51,741 bases of DNA. It comes from Verrucomicrobiia bacterium. GTDB taxonomy: Bacteria; Verrucomicrobiota; Verrucomicrobiia; Limisphaerales; JADLHS01. Shown one piece after another: positions 32,601-41,921 of the stretch. The position numbers were made by a program, and so were the translations under genes. A model generated the notes under the pieces. The model ran no database searches and was not told the DNA's origin. It saw only the letters and a program-made list of their open reading frames with translations. The stretch spans positions 1 through 51,741 of the forward strand of contig WYBW01000153.1 of assembly GCA_011525685.1 (NCBI GenBank), written 5' to 3'. The stretch's first letter is position 1. Every line of letters begins with the position of its first letter.

Positions 32601-35600
32601 CTGCTTGGTCCAGGCATTGTGTTGGAGGGCGAAGGATCACCGCTCAGGGGAGCCGTGGATATTGCATTTCCGGTGTCACCCGCCGAGCTGGAGGCGGCCG
32701 GTCTGATGCCGGGCGACAATCCGACCAACGCGGTGTTTGCACTCGTGGCGTTGACCAAGGTGGACAACCAAGTTGCCTATCTTGTTCTGGACAAAATGGA
32801 ATACGAGAACGGCAGGCTGGTCACCAAGTCAGAACCGTTCCCCGGGGCCGGATTGTTCCTGGAGGATCCGATCAAGGTCAAAACGTTGATTGAAGACGGG
32901 CATGTCAACCTCGTGTCCATCGGCGGCGGGTTGATCGTCGGAGGCGTGGTCGGGACTATGGCGTCGGGTCTGAGCGGTGGCACGTTCGCCTTGGGAGCAG
33001 GCGTTGGCGGCGTTTTGATCGGCCACACGGCCAATCAAATCGCCATGCTCCCACTGATGATGGCGGTGAACGCCCTGCCCGTTAAATTTTCCGGCCGGGC
33101 AATTGATGTCGCGTTGAGCGAGTCGGGCGAGGTGGTGGCAGCCAAGGCTCTTCCCGGCACGTTAGTGACCGCCAGCCCGTACGCGCCCGGAGAGTCTGCG
33201 GGACCGGTGGGCCGTCTGCGTCCGGGCGCGGTATATGGCATTGCACAGGGGGACGGAACGTATGCCATTCATCTTCCCCGACAAAATGAAGCCGATCCGC
33301 CAGCTTTCACACTTGCCGCCAGCCACCCCCGATTTCCCGCGAGTCGTCCCCGGTTGGTGCTTCAGAACCAACTGATTCCCATACTAAGGAATGACATCAT
33401 CTTCACCCGACCTGCCGCCACGCCCGATCCGAACCCGCCCAAGCTGTTGATCTCACAACAGCCGCTGCTGCCCGCGACGAATGAACTCACCCGGGTGCGC
33501 GTCCTGGCGACGCACGGTTCCGAATTGCCCGCGCTGTCATTCGAAGTGGCCGGCGCCAGCCCGCTCGATACGAGCAACGCGCTCCAGCCGGCGGACATCA
33601 CCGCCACGGTCATCACCAACGAGGCAGCCGGCGAGTTCGCCCGGCGCACGGTGGTGGAGGTAAGTTGCTCCAAGCCTGCGCGAGCGCTGTTGCGCTTTAC
33701 CGCAACTGTGACGGGCCTTGATCCCGCTGTGGTGGATTATCCAATTCTTTTCGGCGGCACCGCGCTCCCTGGCACCAACCCGGCTTCCGGCGACAAGTTC
33801 GACCAGCAGCCGCCGCGCGTGCTGTTCACCGAGCCACTGGCCGGCTCGCGCAACTGGGCGGCGGGCGCGCCCATTCGCATCCAGTTCAACGAGGCCATCA
33901 GTTCCAACCTCCGCCTGCCAGAGTTTTACAACGAGGCCATCACGCTCACTCCGTCGGCGGGCCCCCCCACGGTCACGCTCAGCGACGACCAGCGCGAACT
34001 CACGCTCACCTACCCTTTCATGGCGCCCGGCCAATCCTACACGCTCCTGCTCACGCCGCTCATCACGGACATCGCCACCCCGCCCAATCCGCTGGACGCC
34101 GATCCCGCCACACCGCTCCACGAGAGCTTCGAACTCGGCTTCCGCACCGCCGACCGCGTGGGCGGCAGCCTCACTGGAATCCAGCTCGGCGGCGGCGTGG
34201 TGACGCGCGGCATCTACGCCTACGCGCTGGAACGGCAGGGCCCGCTGGACGGCGCGGTGGTGGTGTATGACCTCTCCAATCCGGCCGCGCCGCAGAAGGT
34301 GAACGAACTCTCCGTGCCCGGTTTCCCGCGCGATCTGGCGTTGATTCCGGCGTATCCCTTTGTACGACGGCCGCAGGAGTCGCCCCGGACGAACGACCTG
34401 CTTGTGGTGGTCGGTGGCAAGAATGGCGGCACTCCCGACCCCCAGGGGCAGTTGTTCGGTTTTCAATACCTGTGGGTCATAGACATCACCAGCCCGTTGA
34501 ACCTGCAACGCCTCGCCTCGGCCATCGTCACGCTCGATCCCTCGGCGGCGGTCAGCAAGGTGAGTTGGCATCCGCCGTCAGTGCTTTATTTGGAACAGGC
34601 CGGCGACCTGACCAAGGTGGTTGAGGTCAACCTCCAGGAGTTCATTTTTGGGATGAACCTGACGCAGGACGAGGCGCGCGCGCTGGGCGCGTTCTCCCCC
34701 GGCCACGACGCCAACGCCGACGGCGATTATGTGGACTTCGGCGATGGCGACACGCTGCCCGTGCCGGACAAACGCACGACGACTTTTTTCGGGCAGCGGT
34801 TCAGTTACCTTCTCACCGACACCAACCAGCGCATCCAGGATTATGACTACAGTTTCACCGGCGGTGTGCTGTCTGCAATCGTGGGCACTGGCCGTGCGGT
34901 GGGTGAGTCGGGCCTGCCCGACGGCGAACCGGTGCCCGGAGGCTACCGCACGCTGTTCCGCGACGGCTTCGTGTTAAGCTACTCGAACGCGGTGCTGGCA
35001 ATGCCCTCCACCGCCGCGCCTGGTGCGACCGCCAAGCGCGTGTTCCTGCAACTCAACTCCCTCATCGGCGCGGGCGCGCAACGGCGGCCGGCTGACCTCG
35101 CGCTCGTCTCGGCCGCCACCAGCAGCAACGGCGTGCTCGTGGTCGTGGACATCACCGACCCGACCGCGCCCACGGTGCTGGAGACGATCCCCTTTCCGCT
35201 GGTGTCCGGCGGGGTGCAATCGGTGCGCCTCCGCGATGATGGAAGGCTGATGGTGGCGACCTCGGCGGATGTGTTCCTGCTCGACCCGGCGCGTTTCGGC
35301 CTGCCGGTCGCGCCCGGGCAGGTGCATCCGGCCATCGTGGGCCTCATTCCCGAAGCGGGCAGCGGCGCGCGTTCTTTCGGCGGCACGCTCGCGGGGTTGT
35401 ATGCCGTCAACCTCGGTCAGAAGAACCTCGTGCTCCAGTCGCCGCCGGAGCTTTCGTTTGTGAAGTTCACCAACGCTCCATTCGATCCGGGAACGCTGGC
35501 TGTCCGGCCGGCTGAAGTAGTTGAGGCGTTGTTGCGCACGGCGGCGCCGGCGGTCACGGTATTCCAGGCGCGCCGTCGGACCGTGGCGAATTACGTTGCA

Positions 35601-38600
35601 TCCAGCCTCTCGCCGCCTGGCGCGCTGGTGCATACCTACGTGCTCGTTCACGCGCCCGGTTCCGCGGGAACGAACATCCAACTCAGCCTCGCCAGCCTCA
35701 ACGCGCACGGCCGGCCGCTCGCTGACAAAGGCCCCGGCTTCCCGCCCGTGCGCGCCGTCGAGGCCTCCACGCTGGACAAGCTTGTGGGCCAGAACGCCTT
35801 TGCCCCCGGCGCCAATCCACCGCGCGCGTTCCCGGCCTTTCGTCTCTCGCACAACCCCGCTTCGCCGCTCTACAATGTTTACCTCTCCCGACCGTTTGCA
35901 CTCGTCGGTGAAGGCTGCTCGGTCGCACAGCTCCAAACGCTGCGCCAGGAGTTGGAGCGCGAAATCCTCTGGGGCGGCGCGTTGATCCGGGCCAGCCTGG
36001 ACGCCAGCATGGAGAACAACCCGGTGCTCGGGTCGTTTTGCGACCGTGCCCCGGCGCGCGGCAAGTGGCTGCCCGGTGTCCACACGACGGCGCTGGCGTT
36101 GCCGGCGGATTACTTGATGGGGCCGAACCCGCGCGCCATCACCGGCAACCCCTCGGTACCCGGCACCTTCAAGACCGTCAGCGCGCACAACGGCGAGTTC
36201 AACGTCGAAACCACCGATTTCGCGCTGCCGGGCCGGGCGATGCCCATCGTCTTTACGAGAGTCCATCGGGCGCAGGATTTGTACGAGGGCCCCTTCGGTC
36301 GCGGCTGGGATTTCAATTACAACCAGCGCCTGGTCGAGCACCGCCCCGAGACGTTTGTCGCCGGCAGCCAGGTGCCCGTGGTGGTGCGCAAGACCGCGCG
36401 CGACGAAGTGGCGACCCAGCGAGACGTGCTTTTCCACAACGGCCTGGGGCGCAGCGTGGTATTCAAGTTCGCCGGCGCCACTGCCCCGGCGGAGTACGCC
36501 ACCGACCCGCTGCTCGACGAACTGGACTGGGAGATCAACGGGCGCGCGTTCTACCTGCCGCCTGAGGGCATGTTCGACATCCTCGTGCGTTTCGGCGACC
36601 GGCGCTTTGGCCGGCTGACGCCGGACGGCACGCAGTATTGGTATGGCTCGGACGGGCGGCTGGAAAAAATCCACTCGCGCTACGTGAAGCGCGACCCGCG
36701 CAACACCATCGCGCTGGAATACAACGGCGATGGCGAACTGACGCGCATCGTGGACAAGTCCGTGGAGACGCCGCGTTTCCTGAAGATCGGTTACTACCGG
36801 TTTCAAGGCGGGACGGCCGTGGTGCCGCCGGATGTGGCAACCGGCGTGGCCGCCAAGGTCGGCAAGATTGCCAGGATTGAGGACTACACCGGCCGCGACG
36901 TGTTGTTCGATTACAACGCCAACGGCGAGATGACCAAGCGCGAGGGCATCCTGGTGACGAGCGGACATCCAGGCGCTTTCCTGAACGCGCGCGCGTTGAC
37001 GACCTACATGACCGCTCCCGCGCTGGATCAGTCGCCCTTCGCCAACGGACTGCGCGGACTGGTGGCCGGCACCGCGCAGGCCACGCCGCTCTTCGGCGCC
37101 AACGCGACCGACCAGGAGGACGTACCGGTCGTGACCGACGGCACCGGCGCGGCCGCCAACGGTCCGGTCACCGTGGCGTTGCAGCAGCCGAACAAGGCCG
37201 AGGAAACCGCCAAAGGTACGGCCAGGAGCATCACGGGCCTGCCGGACTCTTCCACGGCGGAGCACGAGTTCACCGAGGAGGGCCTGACGAAGAAAGTGAC
37301 TTACAAAGGGCCGCGCGCGGGCGACGCCACGATGAGCTACATTTACGACGCCGGCCTGGTGGCAGGCGTAACCTACCCCGAGGGCAACAGTGTTTCCTAT
37401 CTGCGCAACCTTGCCGACACACTGCGTTCGCGCCCGAACATCCTGCGCGTGAGCCTCGACCCCGGTCCGCGCGGACCGGGGCCGGAAGGCACGATCCCGA
37501 ACGCACGCTGGTCCGATTACGACAAGAAATACAATTTCCCAAAGGGCACCTACACCGACTTCAACGGAAACCACATCACGGTGGACCCGACTTCGGATGG
37601 ACTGGACATCGGACGGCTTGACTACGGCACGGCGGGCACGGTGACGATGACCTACAATGACTTTGGCCAGATCGAAACGCTCACCACCATCGAGGGATTT
37701 CAGTTCACCTACGATTACAGCCCGCAGACGGGCTTCCTCGAAGGCATCCGGCGTGGCGGGGTGCTATTCACCAAACTCGAATACAGCGGCGGCGGCGGCG
37801 GCTTCGCGAAGGCTGGCGATCTGGGGCTTGCGCGCAAGATCACGCCTCAAGGCGAGGGCAGCGCTCCCATTGAGCACGATTACAACGAACGCGAGGAGTT
37901 GATCACCATCCGCCGCGCCAACAAACAGGAAGAACTGCGCTCTTACGACCAGAACGGCCACATGGTGCGCCTCAGCCGCAAGTTGAGCGACAACCAAGCC
38001 TACGTCGAGACGAGGGAAGTACTCCAAAACGGTTACGTGAAATCCATCACCATCGAGGGGGTCCAGACCGGCAGCGCCCCCCAGAGCGCGGCGGCCATCC
38101 CGCTCAAAACGACCTACATGCCGGATGAGTTGTTCCGCGTTGCCGAGATCCAGCATCCCGACCTGCAGACGGTCACCAAGTTCGAGAACTACGACCACCT
38201 TGGGCGTTACCGCAAGATGGTCACTGGTGATTATGCCGAGGAATACAACTACGACCTCAACGGCAACCTCACGTCCATCAAGCGCGACACCGCCGTGGAC
38301 AACTTCTTCTACAACGGCTACGACCGTTTGAAAACCGCCGAACTGGCCGTGGACGGCGGCGTGGAGAAGATCGAGCGCGAATATTTCGGCAACGGCGAGC
38401 TGAAGCGGATGGTGTTCAAGGACACCACCCAAAGCACGGACCGCGAGGTTAACTTCCAGGTGGACGCATACGGACGCACCACGCTTATCGAGGTGATCAC
38501 CGACGGCTCGCCCGCCCGAACCGCCGTGAACTACGGCGGTGGATCGCGGGTGGTTGCCGTCACCGATCCGGCAAACGAAATCACCACCCACACCTACGAT

Positions 38601-41600
38601 GCCGCCGGGCGACTGGTGCGCGTGGCGGACTCGGTAAGCACGCGAACCTTCACCATTGACGAGAGCGAACGGCTCCGACGTGTGGATTCCCTGGAGGCGG
38701 GCAACACGTTCTTCAACAAGTTCGAGCCGTTCAACGATCTCGACCAGTCCACCGAGATGTCCGACAAGCAGGGATTGGTCGCCCGGCTCACGCCGCGTTA
38801 TGACGGCACGCCGCAATCCAGCGAGGACGCGCTCAACCGCCGGACCGAGTTCATCTACAGTTCGATGAGCGAGAACCTGAACACCATTCCGCCCCACGGC
38901 GTTGAGTTCCGCCGCAGTTACGACGCGCTGCGCCGCCTCTCCGCCGAGCAGGACACGGACGACAAGGGGCGAAGTTACGCGTTCGACAGCACTGGCCGTC
39001 CGAAGACGCGCACCCTGCGCAACGGCGCTCAATGGCAGGTGACGGATTTCGACTCCCGCAACAACCGGCCCAAGTCGGGCACGATGCCGGGCGGCACCTT
39101 CGAGTTCAGCCATGACGCCAAGGGACGCCCCGTCAGCCGCAAGCTCACCTTTGGCGGGGTGGAACGCACGGAGACGATGACCTACGACGCGGTGGATCGC
39201 CCCAAGCTCATCACGTTTCCCGGCGGTTCGCTCAACCACACTTATTTCCGCCTCGGCCCCTACAAAGACATCACTCACGTCTATCCGGCGGGATCGTTTA
39301 CCGTTTCCCAAGTTGTCCGCGGGGACGGGGCGCGAGTGACCTTAACCTATCCCTCGCCCGGTGCCGTCACAGTTGCCACCGCGGATCGCGACACCGCCGG
39401 ACGACTTCGGTCCATGACGCCCGACATCGGCGACGTCATCGTCAAGAGCACCGACTATGTCGCGGCCAATCTTGTGGGCAATCAGGTCCTCGGCCCGGAC
39501 GTGATCCAATGCGTGAGCACGTACGACCACCGGAAGCGGCTCACCCGTCGTGCCTTTACCGTCATGGCCACCACCAACCTGCTCGCCGAGGTGCGCTACG
39601 TTTATGACGCGGTAGATAATATCGTCGCCCGGCAGTTGATCCACCGCAACGGCCGTGCGGACTTTTACACTTACGACAACGGCGACCGGCTCAAACGCGC
39701 TGATCGCGCGGCGCGACCGCGGTTGACGACCACCTCCGGCCGCCCCGGTTACACGGGCTTCGGCGCCCCCGCCGGAGTGCCGGGCAACTGGGCGGCCGGC
39801 TTCTTCGGCCGCGAATATGTCTATCGCACGGGCGGGCTGGACCTGCTGCAGTCAGTCACAGAGATCAATCCCGATGCGCTCGTGCCGTCACCCTTCGCGT
39901 TGAACTACGGAGCGACCGACGGCTTTCTTCAAATCACGGACATTGACGGAGTGAGTCGCGCTTCCGACGCGCTCGGCCATGCGACGGGCAGCCGCCTGTG
40001 GACACGGCCCGCGTCCGGCCCGGCGCCCGTGCCCGAGAACGGCACGCTTGGTTACGACGGCTTCGGACATCTGACCAAGGTGGAACTCTCTTCCAGCGTC
40101 ATCATCAACTACGGATACCGTCACGACAACCTTCTCCACAGCAAGACCGTCATCGGCCCCGGCGGCACGGAAGAACGCACGTTCATCTACGACCAGGGCT
40201 TGCTCCTCGCGGAATACGCAAGGACCGGCGACAGCAACGTGCTGCACGGTCGTTATTATTACGCCGACACGGATGTGCCGGTGGCCGCGGACTTGCGCGG
40301 AAGCGACGGCACGTTGCGCCGATTCTACGCGATGGCGGATGCGCTCGGCTCCGTGATGGCGCTGGCCGACGCGGCGGGCAATGTGGTCGAGCGCTACGAT
40401 TACGACCCCTGGGGGCAGCCCGAAATCGAGCTGGCCGACACCAACGCGCCGCGCCTGTTGAGCATCACCAGCACGGGCAACGGCGTGCGCCTCGTCTTCA
40501 GCGAACGCGTGCTGCCCCGGCTGGCATCAACCTCGGGCAACGATGTCATCGGCAGCTATGACTCGCTCGAGACGGTGCTGACCATTGAAACCAACGGCCA
40601 GCCGGTGCAAGGCCAGTTGGAACTCGACGAGACCGCGTCCGGCCTGCCCTTTGGCGTCGCTTACCGTTTCGTGGGCGACTTGCGCAATGGCCAGGGTTGC
40701 CAGCTTACAATCAACGCCCATCGGCTCTACGATGAGTGGGGCAACCCGGTCGGCCCGCTGGTGCAGGCGTTCCTCTACAATGACACGCCCGGCGCGCCAC
40801 TCTTTTCCGACTCCAATCCGGCGGATACCTCGGCGCCGCGCGTGGCGCGCAGCGCGGTGGGCTGGCCATTCCTGTTCCAAGGTCAGTATTTCGATTACGA
40901 CGCCGGTCTGGTGTACATGCGCGCCCGCTTCTACGACCCCGGCACCGGCCTGTTCCTCCAACCCGACCCCAACGGCTACGAGGACAGCGTCAACCTTTAC
41001 GCGGGTTTGGGGCACAACCCTACCTCGCTACGCGATCCATCAGGAAGAGTCCCCGCTCGCGCTCCCGCACCCGTTGTCCGTGGCCCAAGCCCAGAAGCCC
41101 GGGCCAGTGCGCGTTTCCGAGGACGGCAAGCTGAGGGCCACAAGACCACATTGGAGGAGGAAATCGCCATTGAACGGACAATCGAGTCGCTGATACATAA
41201 GGACCACCGGTCTGCTGGCATCCCACTACCGTCGTATAGTACGGGCAATCTTGTCACACATACCCGGCAACCTCCGCCCCGCCCGCTCCCTCGCGCTGGC
41301 GACGATCTCCACGAAGCTCCGACGCAGATACTCCAGAAGACTCTCACCGACGGGGAGGTTGGCGTGCGAAGGTTTAATGTCGGAAGGGCGGGTACGGAAT
41401 TCGATGATACTACTGAGGTGCTGCCAACCCGTGGAAGCTTTGGTTCAACCACCGAACAAACGGGGATGACCGCCGGTGTGGTTGCGGTCAACCGGGCGAT
41501 AAGCACCATGGGGGACTTGCGCGTCACCCAGAAGAGCGAACCCAGCATTTTGAAATCGCGCCAAATCATCGCGGCGAGCGGAGACGAAGAGTTTCATCAC

Positions 41601-41921
41601 CTTATCACGGCTGACAATCCGGGAGCCAGCGCGGCACGAATCGCGCGCAACCCCGAACTTAATCTCTCATCCGGGGCACGCGCACACTACGGCCCTGGAG
41701 TGTACACTTATGGCGCAGACAAGATCATCAAAGGGGAGGTATACGTTTCCTTCCGAGTTGCTCCAGGCACGGCCGTAGAAAAACTGGAGTTTGTGAACGG
41801 TCAGAAACCCTTCTATCGCCTGGTCCCGCCTACGGGAGACAAGCTCAAACTGGTGGGTGCAAGGCTGCACAACATTTCCGAGTCGGATCTACTTATGTGG
41901 AGCAGGCTTATCGATCCCTAG
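29676..41921 (+). CDS. Giant secreted RHS/YD-repeat protein with variable C-terminal tip
   Basis: 4081 residues from ATG 29676, whose signal peptide is MQARLFQFFLGVMLSLVGVA; a GTG at 29634 would add 14 and overlap the PEP-CTERM gene. Order: beta-rich N-terminus, Big_5/SbsA-like Ig domains near residues ~720-830, a Gly-rich hydrophobic stretch (~1081-1132), a second Big_5 (~1390-1490), and a propeller-like region (~1492-1925) with DLSNPAAPQ / DITSPLNLQ / DITDPTAPT repeats. The RHS shell follows from ~2164 (FKTVSAHNGEFNVETTDF) with many YD repeats (YDAAGRLVRVADS, YDLNGNLTSIKRD). The RHS core starts at YDYDPWGQP (3574), is interrupted by ~145 residues, and resumes at PFLFQGQYFDYDAG (3731), ending NPTSLRDPSGR. 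A ~290-residue tip follows. The RHS family forms a closed shell that holds a toxin or adhesive tip. Confidence 0.9.
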   Translation: MQARLFQFFLGVMLSLVGVATLQGKNFQLHGVTVELVDVTAEVDVYYQSMRFNRAAGTWNVEVLLSNKSSQVFSGPLIYYVAGFANTSGPLQPDGLDGAQPFYDLSATVPDGVLDPGELSQPFTLSLGVTSGSPGLTNRIYARGPPAPGAALAVTRTLNEAGQLLPSVSITESGPLGQTTRQSDPIFGVVTLGQTAGAYVWRFSAPDHLPVWRTQSLTTGAVQIVAHPRLTRRSTNLFTLTPLTGGVLGNADNTVQVQFAQGTVVSGTTGTLTPLTGQTLPALLPLGWSPLQAFWLEISPAPLAPATAVFNFASPITPADAVALVRWDEANLQWNTVQVLTGTGNSVTSSVPASGAYALVVGDTIPTAPPAPQPGQVLLAASATLPNSTNLLASGTVNPATSAASRTPELVTANAEVLLTHTAGALPSGVLLHCDVTDSYQLNNRTRRFPPRYDNFIVGYQRPGDTNPATLHARFPLRPLLLFGPDELTEATVHVDVLAPGAFTGSVLEPDGGQVARDGLRILSGLGDFAQPHAAQLRRLSPTNFLELVDTNYTVLDAFELAVDGLEAGRNLRVQLAGAPTNALFVLGRVRMENGLYGIEPRERLISDARGNLTTLEPVTGDRLPGLTSSGQYVLLQARDPQALVAGLARNAGGQAVGGLAIHSFPWLTFSAGNGAYQLLAPTGAVNVTTLDLTSGDTGQANVIVTNAQTTATADLTTVAIGPQVVSVTPTNGATSVLRVTPVIVRFNKPINTATALNGVQLLGVSNQPVVATLTFNLAGTEATLLPINTLAASAAHTILLSTNIADTTGRRLEGDNQFTFTTETDALNRVAAQVVSYEPTNGLVRMTGSVGIAEPLSPVILVNETRGTTATVLSGVDGNFDNFIEADVDDTLNAQVVNRNGSRNVIPVTRQIFRDGSVALFEAGGVVEATGEGRTVEFQIESGSIQGKMRLKMEVLNPSNVLALAEGTLPDIGKLLGPGIVLEGEGSPLRGAVDIAFPVSPAELEAAGLMPGDNPTNAVFALVALTKVDNQVAYLVLDKMEYENGRLVTKSEPFPGAGLFLEDPIKVKTLIEDGHVNLVSIGGGLIVGGVVGTMASGLSGGTFALGAGVGGVLIGHTANQIAMLPLMMAVNALPVKFSGRAIDVALSESGEVVAAKALPGTLVTASPYAPGESAGPVGRLRPGAVYGIAQGDGTYAIHLPRQNEADPPAFTLAASHPRFPASRPRLVLQNQLIPILRNDIIFTRPAATPDPNPPKLLISQQPLLPATNELTRVRVLATHGSELPALSFEVAGASPLDTSNALQPADITATVITNEAAGEFARRTVVEVSCSKPARALLRFTATVTGLDPAVVDYPILFGGTALPGTNPASGDKFDQQPPRVLFTEPLAGSRNWAAGAPIRIQFNEAISSNLRLPEFYNEAITLTPSAGPPTVTLSDDQRELTLTYPFMAPGQSYTLLLTPLITDIATPPNPLDADPATPLHESFELGFRTADRVGGSLTGIQLGGGVVTRGIYAYALERQGPLDGAVVVYDLSNPAAPQKVNELSVPGFPRDLALIPAYPFVRRPQESPRTNDLLVVVGGKNGGTPDPQGQLFGFQYLWVIDITSPLNLQRLASAIVTLDPSAAVSKVSWHPPSVLYLEQAGDLTKVVEVNLQEFIFGMNLTQDEARALGAFSPGHDANADGDYVDFGDGDTLPVPDKRTTTFFGQRFSYLLTDTNQRIQDYDYSFTGGVLSAIVGTGRAVGESGLPDGEPVPGGYRTLFRDGFVLSYSNAVLAMPSTAAPGATAKRVFLQLNSLIGAGAQRRPADLALVSAATSSNGVLVVVDITDPTAPTVLETIPFPLVSGGVQSVRLRDDGRLMVATSADVFLLDPARFGLPVAPGQVHPAIVGLIPEAGSGARSFGGTLAGLYAVNLGQKNLVLQSPPELSFVKFTNAPFDPGTLAVRPAEVVEALLRTAAPAVTVFQARRRTVANYVASSLSPPGALVHTYVLVHAPGSAGTNIQLSLASLNAHGRPLADKGPGFPPVRAVEASTLDKLVGQNAFAPGANPPRAFPAFRLSHNPASPLYNVYLSRPFALVGEGCSVAQLQTLRQELEREILWGGALIRASLDASMENNPVLGSFCDRAPARGKWLPGVHTTALALPADYLMGPNPRAITGNPSVPGTFKTVSAHNGEFNVETTDFALPGRAMPIVFTRVHRAQDLYEGPFGRGWDFNYNQRLVEHRPETFVAGSQVPVVVRKTARDEVATQRDVLFHNGLGRSVVFKFAGATAPAEYATDPLLDELDWEINGRAFYLPPEGMFDILVRFGDRRFGRLTPDGTQYWYGSDGRLEKIHSRYVKRDPRNTIALEYNGDGELTRIVDKSVETPRFLKIGYYRFQGGTAVVPPDVATGVAAKVGKIARIEDYTGRDVLFDYNANGEMTKREGILVTSGHPGAFLNARALTTYMTAPALDQSPFANGLRGLVAGTAQATPLFGANATDQEDVPVVTDGTGAAANGPVTVALQQPNKAEETAKGTARSITGLPDSSTAEHEFTEEGLTKKVTYKGPRAGDATMSYIYDAGLVAGVTYPEGNSVSYLRNLADTLRSRPNILRVSLDPGPRGPGPEGTIPNARWSDYDKKYNFPKGTYTDFNGNHITVDPTSDGLDIGRLDYGTAGTVTMTYNDFGQIETLTTIEGFQFTYDYSPQTGFLEGIRRGGVLFTKLEYSGGGGGFAKAGDLGLARKITPQGEGSAPIEHDYNEREELITIRRANKQEELRSYDQNGHMVRLSRKLSDNQAYVETREVLQNGYVKSITIEGVQTGSAPQSAAAIPLKTTYMPDELFRVAEIQHPDLQTVTKFENYDHLGRYRKMVTGDYAEEYNYDLNGNLTSIKRDTAVDNFFYNGYDRLKTAELAVDGGVEKIEREYFGNGELKRMVFKDTTQSTDREVNFQVDAYGRTTLIEVITDGSPARTAVNYGGGSRVVAVTDPANEITTHTYDAAGRLVRVADSVSTRTFTIDESERLRRVDSLEAGNTFFNKFEPFNDLDQSTEMSDKQGLVARLTPRYDGTPQSSEDALNRRTEFIYSSMSENLNTIPPHGVEFRRSYDALRRLSAEQDTDDKGRSYAFDSTGRPKTRTLRNGAQWQVTDFDSRNNRPKSGTMPGGTFEFSHDAKGRPVSRKLTFGGVERTETMTYDAVDRPKLITFPGGSLNHTYFRLGPYKDITHVYPAGSFTVSQVVRGDGARVTLTYPSPGAVTVATADRDTAGRLRSMTPDIGDVIVKSTDYVAANLVGNQVLGPDVIQCVSTYDHRKRLTRRAFTVMATTNLLAEVRYVYDAVDNIVARQLIHRNGRADFYTYDNGDRLKRADRAARPRLTTTSGRPGYTGFGAPAGVPGNWAAGFFGREYVYRTGGLDLLQSVTEINPDALVPSPFALNYGATDGFLQITDIDGVSRASDALGHATGSRLWTRPASGPAPVPENGTLGYDGFGHLTKVELSSSVIINYGYRHDNLLHSKTVIGPGGTEERTFIYDQGLLLAEYARTGDSNVLHGRYYYADTDVPVAADLRGSDGTLRRFYAMADALGSVMALADAAGNVVERYDYDPWGQPEIELADTNAPRLLSITSTGNGVRLVFSERVLPRLASTSGNDVIGSYDSLETVLTIETNGQPVQGQLELDETASGLPFGVAYRFVGDLRNGQGCQLTINAHRLYDEWGNPVGPLVQAFLYNDTPGAPLFSDSNPADTSAPRVARSAVGWPFLFQGQYFDYDAGLVYMRARFYDPGTGLFLQPDPNGYEDSVNLYAGLGHNPTSLRDPSGRVPARAPAPVVRGPSPEARASARFRGRQAEGHKTTLEEEIAIERTIESLIHKDHRSAGIPLPSYSTGNLVTHTRQPPPRPLPRAGDDLHEAPTQILQKTLTDGEVGVRRFNVGRAGTEFDDTTEVLPTRGSFGSTTEQTGMTAGVVAVNRAISTMGDLRVTQKSEPSILKSRQIIAASGDEEFHHLITADNPGASAARIARNPELNLSSGARAHYGPGVYTYGADKIIKGEVYVSFRVAPGTAVEKLEFVNGQKPFYRLVPPTGDKLKLVGARLHNISESDLLMWSRLIDP
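41049..41921 (+). other. RHS C-terminal tip region (putative toxin/effector domain)
   Basis: These are residues ~3792-4081 of the RHS protein, after the core end DPSGR. The first ~150 residues are charged and Pro-rich. The last ~130 look folded, with LKSRQIIAASGDEEFHHL, ARAHYGPGVYTYGADKI and KGEVYVSFRVAPGTAVEKL. GPGVYTYGA resembles the GxGVYxT-type strand of ADP-ribosyltransferase-fold toxins, but this is a weak resemblance and no catalytic triad can be read with confidence. Sampled 60-base lines here are 47-60% GC against about 63% in a core line. The usual second DPxGL autocleavage motif is absent and the first reads DPSGR. No separate immunity gene follows. Confidence 0.5.

Noticed and set aside
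34974..37574. Minus-strand open frame of 866 codons
   Set aside because: It is antisense to the RHS gene. The plus strand carries continuous RHS and propeller motifs.
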